From Planctomycetota bacterium (GTDB taxonomy: Bacteria; Planctomycetota; Planctomycetia; Pirellulales; Pirellulaceae), in NCBI GenBank assembly GCA_026692845.1, contig JAPLNM010000147.1:1-37978 (forward strand): a DNA stretch of 37,978 bases, in the 5' to 3' direction. Numbering within the stretch: position 1 is the stretch's first letter; each line of letters begins with the position of its first letter. Under the pieces are notes generated by a model. That model was not told where the DNA came from, did no database searches, and saw only the letters and a list, made by a program, of their open reading frames with translations. The position numbers and the translations under genes are program-made. This document shows, in pieces, positions 1 through 6,442 of the stretch.

Positions 1-145
1 GCGCCTAGGCGGCTCACGGGGTTGAATCACCTGTGAGCCAACCAGCGTCAGCGGTTGGGCGATTTAACTAAGCCCGCCAGGAAGCTGCGTCTGGGCACCA
101 GCAGGCTAGCGATTTCCATCGGTGCAGCCCGATCGATTCGGGACG
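1..145 (-). repeat. Degenerate inverted copy of the ~170-bp repeat
   Basis: Read on the minus strand, this stretch matches most of the unit that is tandemly repeated at 35392-36154: the AACGCAGC-like start, CCTGGCGGGCTTA, the CAACCGCTG..GGTTGG hairpin, and the GGCTCAC..GTGAGCC hairpin (arms about 11-20 and 30-39) all appear in the same order. The hairpin arms are kept, with one wobble pair, while the loop differs. The element may continue left of the window. It carries no credible gene. Confidence 0.85.
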
Positions 146-263
146 CGCAACCGGGGCCTTCGACCCCGGTAGAGGGTGTATTAGCCCTCCGGGCTTAGAA
201 CCAACGGCGAAACAAACCAATAACCGCAGCGTCCGGGCATCCGAATAGCCCACAGCGAAAGTA

Positions 264-285
264 GTGTGGGCCTCCGAGCCGGCAC
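264..285 (+). repeat. CTCCGA-loop hairpin, copy 1
   Basis: Eight-base arms (264-271 and 278-285) enclose the loop CTCCGA at 272-277, with one wobble pair and one mismatch. The same loop with different but still pairing arms recurs at 14769-14790 and 35370-35390, so this is a member of a dispersed structured repeat. Confidence 0.6.
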
Positions 286-291
286 GTAATA

Positions 292-345
292 GATCTCGCG
301 TAGTGGATCCGGCTCGGATAGGGGATCTCGCGCAGAGATCCGGCT
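292..345 (+). repeat. Short direct repeat, two copies of 22-23 bp
   Basis: Copy 1 is 292-314 and copy 2 is 324-345. Both start GATCTCGCG and end GATCCGGCT. Copy 2 also folds by itself (GATCTC..GAGATC, 324-329 with 335-340). The function is unknown. Confidence 0.6.
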
Positions 346-445
346 GTTTGGATTTAGCCAGGAGGGCGGCACTTCACTGCCGGTGTGCGTCAGCCACCCG
401 ACCCGGGCGATGCCTTGAGCGGAACTTTTCGATTCCACGGACCGA

Positions 446-454
446 TGATACACT
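446..454 (+). promoter_or_regulatory. Possible extended -10 promoter for the RidA-family gene
   Basis: TGATACACT reads as a TGn extended -10 followed by TACACT, 55 bases before the start codon of the RidA-family gene. No good -35 box lies 17 bases upstream. This is a pattern match only. Confidence 0.25.
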
Positions 455-509
455 GAGTGCTCGGTAGACTAACTTTTAACTGTCAGATCACTCCAGCTAG
501 GAACCCCCG

Positions 510-950
510 ATGAGTCCTCAAGAAAAAGCCGAATCCCTTGGAGTCCAATTCTCCAAACAAGAACCAGGCTATCTGGCCATGGTCGTCCGCACCGGGAACC
601 TCTTGATCACCTCGGGACATGTCAGCGACACCAAAGGCAAACTCGGGGCCGGAACGAGTGTCGAACAAGGGAAGATCGCCGCTCGCCAGTGCGCCGAAAA
701 AATCCTAAACTCCGTCTGGAACTTTCACGGGACCCTCAATGGCCTGCGTGTCCTGAAGCTCCTGGGTTGCGTTAACTCAACCTTCGAATTCCACGAACAA
801 CATCTCGTGATCAACGGTTGCAGCGATCTGCTCCACGAAATCTACGGCAAAAACACCAACGGTTTCCACGCCCGAAGCGCTCTGGGCTTTGCTCAGATCC
901 CAACCGGTTCGGCCGTCGAGGTCGAAGCGATCTTCGAGATCCTTTCCTAG
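510..950 (+). CDS. RidA (YjgF/YER057c/UK114) family protein
   Basis: This 146-residue protein matches the RidA family along its whole length. The family's best-known members deaminate reactive enamine/imine intermediates formed by PLP enzymes in the cytoplasm. The C-terminal block ARSALGFAQIP then VEVEAIFE carries Arg122 and Glu137, which have the same 15-residue spacing as the Arg105/Glu120 substrate-binding pair of E. coli RidA. The protein is longer than the ~128-residue canonical RidA because of an N-terminal extension, and so resembles the longer RidA subfamilies, whose substrates are less certain. No signal peptide is visible. ATG at 510 is preceded by AGGA at 499-502 with good spacing, which fixes the start. 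The next gene is convergent, so this is probably a single-gene transcript. Confidence 0.9.
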   Translation: MSPQEKAESLGVQFSKQEPGYLAMVVRTGNLLITSGHVSDTKGKLGAGTSVEQGKIAARQCAEKILNSVWNFHGTLNGLRVLKLLGCVNSTFEFHEQHLVINGCSDLLHEIYGKNTNGFHARSALGFAQIPTGSAVEVEAIFEILS

Positions 951-1010
951 TCTCCTAGTCGCCCAGCGAACGCTATCTGTTTTGTACTTGTAGGCAAAAA
1001 ATAGCGGTCT

Positions 1011-1991
1011 TTACTTCATGGGTTTGCCGGGTTCTGGTTTTCCATTGGTCGTGAGGATTTGGAAATGGTGGACGCCCGCAGCAAGTGGATGATCGCTGGA
1101 CCAAACAATCTTGTTTTCGGGTGTGACCTCCACCATCGATATCCCGGTGTTGGCTCCGTGCGATCCAATCACCGTGTTGCCATTGGCAAGTCTTTGAGAG
1201 CCGCAAGGGTCTTTGAATAATCCGCCGACCTCGTCGTTGGTGACCTTCCAAACCACGTCACCCTTGATGTCCATTTCGATGACCTTGTTGCCGTGCGTAA
1301 GCGAAACGACCGTATGTCCATTGTCGAGCCGAATGGCTGTAAAAGGCCAGTTCTCGGCCGGCCGTCCACCCAGAGAGTCCAAGTCCGTTTTCAAGGTCCC
1401 AACGACGCGTCCGTCGGGGGTGTACTCTTTGATCGCAAAGGCCAAAAGGTGGGGTACCAAGTAGTTCCCATTTCGCAACTGCCTAGCCATGCGAGTCTGC
1501 ATGTGGGCGTTGTCGGTTTCTGGCTCTAATGGGATTTGGTTGGCGATGGCACCTTGGGGATCGATCTCCAAAAGCCTCGGCTTTGGCCCCAATTCCGTGA
1601 CGAGTGTCCTGCCATTGTAAAGTCGCTCGGCCGTCCCGATCTCCTTATTCTCTGAACTCAGTTTGTAGCTAAACACGATCTGCTTGTCAGGAGTGACTTC
1701 CTCGACGCGATTGGAAAAAGCCAATAGCACGTTGCCGTTGGGAAGCACAAACCCGTCGCGGGATCCTCCCGAGTATTCCCAAGTCGCATTGCCATCCTCT
1801 CCTAGGATTGCAGTCTTGGCTCCCAAGACCAAATACGAATGCTTGATCGGTTCCTGAGCGTGGACCGAACCGAGTCCCCCAATCAAGACCGTCCCGAGCA
1901 AGACCGTCCCGATACGAAGTGGCAAAACAAGGCGATGCAGAAAACGCCGGTGAGGGTTGGTACGGTGAGGGTTGGTCATAAGGGATCTCAA
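1011..1991 (-). CDS. Secreted beta-propeller protein (arylsulfotransferase/PQQ-like repeats)
   Basis: The protein has 326 residues. The N-terminus has a basic stretch and then a hydrophobic segment ending at VHAQ (about residues 25-46), a typical exported signal. The rest is built from repeated blade-like blocks with an L-x-N-G-x-(T/V/Y) signature: LPNGNVLLA, LYNGRTLVTE, LRNGNYLVPH, LDNGHTVVSL and LANGNTVIGS, each followed by a strand such as VIEMDIKGDVVWKV. This is the pattern of beta-propeller proteins related to the arylsulfotransferase or PQQ-repeat families. No catalytic residues were identified, so a binding role is as likely as an enzymatic one. The gene starts 39 bases after the M81 gene on the same strand, suggesting cotranscription. 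A perfect 15-bp duplication (1948-1977) doubles TNPHR near the N-terminus; an alternative ATG lies at 1979. Confidence 0.75.
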   Translation of the reverse strand: MRSLMTNPHRTNPHRRFLHRLVLPLRIGTVLLGTVLIGGLGSVHAQEPIKHSYLVLGAKTAILGEDGNATWEYSGGSRDGFVLPNGNVLLAFSNRVEEVTPDKQIVFSYKLSSENKEIGTAERLYNGRTLVTELGPKPRLLEIDPQGAIANQIPLEPETDNAHMQTRMARQLRNGNYLVPHLLAFAIKEYTPDGRVVGTLKTDLDSLGGRPAENWPFTAIRLDNGHTVVSLTHGNKVIEMDIKGDVVWKVTNDEVGGLFKDPCGSQRLANGNTVIGSHGANTGISMVEVTPENKIVWSSDHPLAAGVHHFQILTTNGKPEPGKPMK

Positions 1992-2030
1992 CGGCTAGAG
2001 GTGTCTTGTCGGGAAGGCAAAATGCTCGCG

Positions 2031-3503
2031 CTAAACGAGTTTTTCCAGGGGGTAAAGTGGCTTGCGTCGGTTGCGATAGTCTAGCTCAAACAGATCCGCG
2101 CAGGTGGAACCCGGAGTGTTGACTCGCAGGAATCCATCGCACACTTCGCGATAGGCTGCCAGCGGAGCGTGGACTCCTTTGGCGACCAAAACGCGAAAGG
2201 ACTCTGGGTCAATCCCGCAGGAGGTCAATTGGTTCAAGCTAAAGGGCACCATGCGCCGCGAGGTCAAAAGTACGCTCATCGGGGAGTCGTCGACTTGGAG
2301 GACCACCGATGCTCCTTGATCGAATTGGGTGATTCCTCCGTGCCGTGGACGATCCTCTGAAAATCGACCCTCATGGAAACTCGTAATCGTCGCCTTGCAA
2401 AGCCACGGTGCACCATGCTGCGCATCGGTTTTACCTCCGATGGTAAACGCGATGGACTGTCCAAGCCCAAGGCGGTTGCAATGCTCGACGCTTTGCGGAT
2501 CGTAGATGCACACGAAGCTTGGACCGATCTTTCGATCCGCGAGGCATTGCGCAAGGATCGTGCCGTCGGCGGCAGATCCCCCTCCGACGTTGTCTCCCAT
2601 ATCGAGTAGGCAGAAGCGTTTAGAGGGTTGTTGCTCGACAAGGTCCAGCGCCGAGTCGACCGAGATCAACACGCCCTCCATCGCCTCACGGGCTTGCCAA
2701 ATCGCGTCGTAAAGTTCTTTTGCCAATCGGCGAGCCAAGGGCGGATCGTCGTCGGTGAGCACGACGATCGCCGATCCCATCTCCTGAACGTCGGCATAAG
2801 GGAACCCTAGTAGGATGCTGTTGCTCAGGACGCGGGGGTCTTTGAGTTGCTCGTCGGCAAGATCATAGATTTGTTTCAGATGGGGTTCGTCCGTGCTTTG
2901 ACGTTCGATGTTGATGATCATTGGAAGGAACTCAGCGCACTGCGTCGGTCGTATGGAACCTTTGAGGATCCCTAGAAGTAGGCGTGCGGCTTCGAGCCCT
3001 CGTGCGTGTTGATCCAAGTGGGGGTTGGTTCGATAGGCTGTCAATGCATCGCAGGCTGCGACCATTTTCGCCGAGAGGTTCGCGTGCGGATCGAGGGTTG
3101 CAACGATGGGGATGTTCGGACCGACGAGCGTTCGAAGCCGAGAGAGAAAATCCCCGTCGGCATCCGGAGCATGCTCTGCGACTGCCGCTCCGTGGGCTGC
3201 AACCAGCAGACCATCGAGTGGCAAAACGCGGCCGGTCCGCTCGAGCAAATCCTCAACGATGGTTTCCCATGCCTCGCGGGTGATCGCCCCAGCCGGGGTC
3301 GCTCGGTAGGCTCCGATAGGGACAATCTGTACATCGTCGAGGCCCTGGATAAACCCACCGATTTCGTGATGGCTCGACTGGAACTTCCCAAGGATGTCTT
3401 GCCCAAAGACCGCGACGTCCTGAACAAACCGCTCGAGAGTCGTCGGAGACTCGATGAAAGTGTTCGATTCGTGAAGTAAAGCTAAAATTCCGATGCGATG
3501 CAT
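2031..3503 (-). CDS. M81 family metallopeptidase (MlrC/microcystinase C-like)
   Basis: The protein has 490 residues from the preferred ATG at 3503 (MHRIGILALLHESNTF); the frame stays open to a TTG at 3539, but the added residues do not look like family sequence. The N-terminal region holds the MlrC pattern: HESNTF near the start, GLLVAAHGA, then TLDPHANLS and TNPHLDQHARG. Asp138, His140 and His162 in these two last motifs match the zinc ligands known for MlrC. The C-terminal half contains the glycine-rich LLDMGDNVGGGSAADGT block typical of the second family domain. Known members cleave small linear peptides such as degraded microcystin, but the substrate in this organism is unknown. No signal peptide is seen, so the protein is probably cytoplasmic. 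It is followed by the secreted propeller gene and is divergent from the RraA-family gene, 122 bases away. Confidence 0.9.
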   Translation of the reverse strand: MHRIGILALLHESNTFIESPTTLERFVQDVAVFGQDILGKFQSSHHEIGGFIQGLDDVQIVPIGAYRATPAGAITREAWETIVEDLLERTGRVLPLDGLLVAAHGAAVAEHAPDADGDFLSRLRTLVGPNIPIVATLDPHANLSAKMVAACDALTAYRTNPHLDQHARGLEAARLLLGILKGSIRPTQCAEFLPMIINIERQSTDEPHLKQIYDLADEQLKDPRVLSNSILLGFPYADVQEMGSAIVVLTDDDPPLARRLAKELYDAIWQAREAMEGVLISVDSALDLVEQQPSKRFCLLDMGDNVGGGSAADGTILAQCLADRKIGPSFVCIYDPQSVEHCNRLGLGQSIAFTIGGKTDAQHGAPWLCKATITSFHEGRFSEDRPRHGGITQFDQGASVVLQVDDSPMSVLLTSRRMVPFSLNQLTSCGIDPESFRVLVAKGVHAPLAAYREVCDGFLRVNTPGSTCADLFELDYRNRRKPLYPLEKLV

Positions 3504-3625
3504 GAGGCAACTCGTCGAAGGACTCAGGTGGGAAACCAAATCGTTTTCGAGTATTGTATGGGAAATTGCGTGAAGCTAAATGGAACAAAACCTGTTCTGT
3601 CGATTCGAATCCGAAAGGTTTAGGG

Positions 3626-4276
3626 ATGCTGATTTCATTGGATCAAATGCGCCAAGAGCTCTACTGTGCGGTCGTTTGCGACGCGCTCGATCAAGTCGGA
3701 TTGCACCATCAGTCACCCCGGATTTCACTCCCGCGACAAACCGGTAGCGGGTTGTTGGTCGGTCGTTGCAAAACCACGCTCTGGGCCGATATGTTTCATA
3801 CCGACGCGAATCCCTATGAACTGGAGCTCAAGGCGGTCGACGATTGCCAGCCCGACGATGTGTTGATCGCCGCTGCCGGTGGATCGATGCGCTCGGGGAT
3901 CTGGGGCGAGCTGCTGACGACTGCAGCCAAGAACCGTGGCTGCATCGGTGCGATCGTCGACGGTGCGATCCGCGATGTGGATAAAATCGCCCCGACGGAC
4001 TTTTCTCTGTTCGCCAAAGGCCGTTGCCTCTACGACAGTCTCCATCGCCAACGCGTTATCGATGTGGATGTGCCGGTAGAAATCGATGGTGTCGTCTTTG
4101 CTCCAGGGGATTTGGTGTTCGCCGATTCCGATGGTCTGGTGGTTGTTCCAAGCCGCGTCGAACAAGAGGTCTTGCGATTGGCGCACGCAAAGGTTCACGG
4201 TGAAAACAAAGTGCGCGACGCGATCCAAGGGGGCATGACTGCCGTGGGAGCATTTGAAAAGTTCGGGATCCTGTAA
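3626..4276 (+). CDS. RraA family protein (HMG/CHA aldolase-type fold)
   Basis: This is a 216-residue protein from ATG 3626 (MLISLDQMRQEL). The reading frame is open from 3554, but the extra residues do not fit the family. The core motif GELLTTAAKNRGCIGAIVDG followed by AIRD is the signature of the RraA/HMG-aldolase fold: Gly94-Glu95-Leu96 contact the carboxylate, and Arg116-Asp117 are equivalent to the substrate-binding Arg and metal-binding Asp of the aldolases. The block GDLVFADSDGLVVVP at about residues 162-177 is also characteristic. Family members are either class II pyruvate aldolases/oxaloacetate decarboxylases or, in the E. coli RraA subgroup, RNase E inhibitors. The intact Arg-Asp pair favours an enzyme. 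It is probably cytoplasmic. Its divergent neighbour is the M81 peptidase, and its downstream neighbour is convergent. Confidence 0.88.
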   Translation: MLISLDQMRQELYCAVVCDALDQVGLHHQSPRISLPRQTGSGLLVGRCKTTLWADMFHTDANPYELELKAVDDCQPDDVLIAAAGGSMRSGIWGELLTTAAKNRGCIGAIVDGAIRDVDKIAPTDFSLFAKGRCLYDSLHRQRVIDVDVPVEIDGVVFAPGDLVFADSDGLVVVPSRVEQEVLRLAHAKVHGENKVRDAIQGGMTAVGAFEKFGIL

Positions 4277-4375
4277 CGCCTTTTAGGACGCACGCACAAG
4301 CACCTCGAAATCCGATGCGAGGCACGAACGATCGTTTAACCCGCAGCCAACGGCGAGGGACTTAACCCAGTTCGG

Positions 4376-5539
4376 TTACGGGTCGGATGCTCGGACCTTC
4401 ATCGCAGGGCCCTCGACCGTGATCTTCAATCCGGATGCTTGGCCAAGCTTAGCCAATAACTCGTCAAGCGAAACTTCGCTAAAGCTCACATCGACCTCAC
4501 GCCTTGAAAGCTCGGTCGTGAGCTCGTCGGCCAGAAGTTCGAGCGAAAGCTGTTGGCCAAGACTCGTTAGGATCTTCAATATCTCACCTCGGTATCGACC
4601 GGTATAGCGCTTGGCCTGACCTCCAGGAGAGACCGGTTTGGGCTTTGCCGCAGGAGCTAAAGTCTCGACGAGCTCACCATGCGCTGCGACCGGTGCGAGA
4701 ATATCCCACGCGGCGGTTTGAGATGGAGCTGTCGCGACCGATTCGACCTGCTCGACGGTCGCTTGGGGCCAGCGGGCTCGCCAAGCCTGCCATGCGGCTT
4801 TGCCGACCTTCGGGATCTCCGATGTATAGCGAAACCGCACAGGACGGCCCTCCAAGAGCGGCTGAAGACTCGGAGGTTGAGCCGCTGGCCAGTCGATGCG
4901 TTGATCGAAACCCGACAGGAGCAGGGTCGCCATCGCAGCGACATTCGTCGACTCGAGTCGCCCGACCGGCCAGCGATCGATGGTCTGAGCAAGCACTTGT
5001 GAATCGGCGATCGGGCCGAGTTGAAACTGCTCGACAAACGACTTCCAAATAACGCGGGTGTCGGTTCCATCGGGCCACTCGAAGCGATCTTTTCTGGTCG
5101 CACGCAAACTCGGGTCGCTCGACTCGCTGACCAAGTCCCAGTAGGCCCACTCGATTGCAGGGGCGGTGCCTTTGGGCACGATGGCTACATAACGATCCAC
5201 TAAAGCGACTTGCGCATCGAGTTGGCTAGCAACCCTGTCGAGAACCTCCTTGTTGCTCTGACCCTTTGGGATCTCAAGGCTCAAGGCGAGATCCTTGGCA
5301 ATGCGGCGATCGATCCATACAGGGATTTGATCGCGGACCTGTGTGGTTTGGGCCCAGTCCGATAAAGGCATCTGCAGCTTGCTGCCAGCGAACCCGGAGG
5401 AAGCGCGGAGTTGACTGGTCAATCCTATCGCTTGGGGTGTGCGAAAAGGATGCACGGACTGAGCCTGCGCATTGCCTAGCGCAAACAAGCACACCAAGAG
5501 GCTAAGGAACCAAAGCGATCGTTGCTTGCTTGAATGCAT
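4376..5539 (-). CDS. Exported protein of unknown function with C-terminal STN-like region
   Basis: This is a 387-residue protein with a clear signal peptide (hydrophobic LWFLSLLVCLFALG, cut after AQA near residue 27). Two regions resemble the small STN/secretin N-terminal fold: about residues 60-105 (IAKDLALSLEIPKG followed by a valine-rich strand) and the last ~70 residues (VSFSEVSLDELLAKLGQASG then LKITVEG). STN domains occur in secretins and TonB-dependent receptors, but no pore or barrel follows here, so the protein may be a stand-alone periplasmic partner. The middle part is not recognised. It is convergent with the RraA gene and divergent from the HEAT/TPR gene. The STN assignment rests on strand and helix pattern only. 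Confidence 0.7.
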   Translation of the reverse strand: MHSSKQRSLWFLSLLVCLFALGNAQAQSVHPFRTPQAIGLTSQLRASSGFAGSKLQMPLSDWAQTTQVRDQIPVWIDRRIAKDLALSLEIPKGQSNKEVLDRVASQLDAQVALVDRYVAIVPKGTAPAIEWAYWDLVSESSDPSLRATRKDRFEWPDGTDTRVIWKSFVEQFQLGPIADSQVLAQTIDRWPVGRLESTNVAAMATLLLSGFDQRIDWPAAQPPSLQPLLEGRPVRFRYTSEIPKVGKAAWQAWRARWPQATVEQVESVATAPSQTAAWDILAPVAAHGELVETLAPAAKPKPVSPGGQAKRYTGRYRGEILKILTSLGQQLSLELLADELTTELSRREVDVSFSEVSLDELLAKLGQASGLKITVEGPAMKVRASDP

Positions 5540-5651
5540 GGAGGATGTGGATGCAGGAAGTCGATGGAGGATCCGTTGATCTTCGAGGGCAGATGAAAGT
5601 CAAGAGCATCGATGGATCTTTGGTTACTTTAAGCAGAATCGTCGAATGCCG

Positions 5652-5679
5652 TTGAGATTGGTCTTCAGGTGACTATTGT
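5652..5679 (+). promoter_or_regulatory. Possible sigma70-type promoter for the HEAT/TPR gene
   Basis: TTGAGA (5652-5657) and TATTGT (5674-5679) are separated by 16 bases, matching 5/6 and 4/6 of the vegetative consensus. The expected transcript start is near 5686, about 30 bases before the ATG at 5716. Confidence 0.3.
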
Positions 5680-5715
5680 GAATGGATATCCAACACGGTC
5701 AACAGATCAAATCGT

Positions 5716-6357
5716 ATGAACACGCGACTGGCAAACTTGATTTCATTTTACAACGAACGCAGCGAGCCTGTGCGCCGTAACGTTCGTTGTCGCGAGGAGT
5801 CCAAGGTCATTTCTCAGGACTACTCGGTTTGCACACTGCGGCGGCTGGTCTTTTCCCGTGATGCTCAAATCCGACGCGCAGCCGTATGGGGTCTGGGTCG
5901 GATCGGTCAGCACCCGGAATGCCGTTTCCTCGGGCCCTTGCTCAGGGATCCAGACGCGTCTTTACGGCTCGAAGCCGATCGGGCAAGAGAACGGATCTTG
6001 CTTCGGGTTCGGAGCCTTTGGCATTGCCAATTCGCCCAGCAGATCGAAGAGTCCATGGCCGATTCCCACTGGAAGTCGGCCAATCGGATGGTCGATAAGT
6101 TGGTTGCCACCCATGCGGAACATCCTCAGAGTTGGTTGCTGCGAATATCAATCCGAATGTGCACCTCGCAGCTTCAAGGAGCGATCGAAGATTGTCGGCA
6201 TGTCCTGTCGATCGATCGCGACTGCTATCGAGCTTGTGTGATGCTAGGTCAAAGCTATTGGTTTATGCAAAGAACCTCCGTGGCCAAAGAATGCTTCCTG
6301 GAAGCAACTAGGATCTATCCGGATTGCACGTCAAACCAACTTTGCACCCAACGATGA
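5716..6357 (+). CDS. HEAT-repeat/TPR-repeat protein
   Basis: The protein has 213 residues and no signal peptide. Residues about 40-95 look like HEAT-repeat helices (LRRLVFSRDAQIRRAAVWGL, then PLLRDPDASLRLEADRA), with the conserved D-x-x-(V/I/L)-R-x-x-A pattern. Residues about 110-205 look like two to three TPR units, ending in the W-x-L, A-C-V-M-L-G-Q-S-Y-W and AKECFLEATRIYPD helices. Both repeat types mediate protein-protein contacts, so this is probably a cytoplasmic scaffold or adaptor; no catalytic motif is present. It is divergent from the signal-peptide protein at 4376-5539 and ends before a strong hairpin at 6388-6407. No clear Shine-Dalgarno sequence precedes ATG 5716. Confidence 0.7.
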   Translation: MNTRLANLISFYNERSEPVRRNVRCREESKVISQDYSVCTLRRLVFSRDAQIRRAAVWGLGRIGQHPECRFLGPLLRDPDASLRLEADRARERILLRVRSLWHCQFAQQIEESMADSHWKSANRMVDKLVATHAEHPQSWLLRISIRMCTSQLQGAIEDCRHVLSIDRDCYRACVMLGQSYWFMQRTSVAKECFLEATRIYPDCTSNQLCTQR

Positions 6358-6387
6358 CCGATCCGCATTGACCGAGTGCGGGGGCCT

Positions 6388-6407
6388 CCGTCGGGCAAGC
6401 CCGACGG
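6388..6407. terminator. Strong hairpin between two convergent genes
   Basis: CCGTCGGGC (6388-6396) and GCCCGACGG (6399-6407) are perfectly complementary around AA. The hairpin sits between the ends of two convergent genes (6357 and 6443). There is no T-run on either side, so it may be a bidirectional, non-canonical terminator or a palindromic intergenic repeat. Confidence 0.5.
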
Positions 6408-6442
6408 TAGGCTTACTCCGCGGCCATCGATTGCAAGACGCT

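Larger units (their letters stand above)
146..509. other. Intergenic region, no credible gene
   Basis: Short open frames here have no family features and no ribosome binding sites. The stretch holds a CTCCGA hairpin copy (264-285), a 22-23-bp direct repeat (292-345) and a possible promoter for the RidA-type gene (446-454). Nothing else was recognised. Confidence 0.6.

Noticed and set aside
68-467. Several short frames in the first 470 bases
   Set aside because: They lie across repeats, on both strands, and lack start signals and family features.
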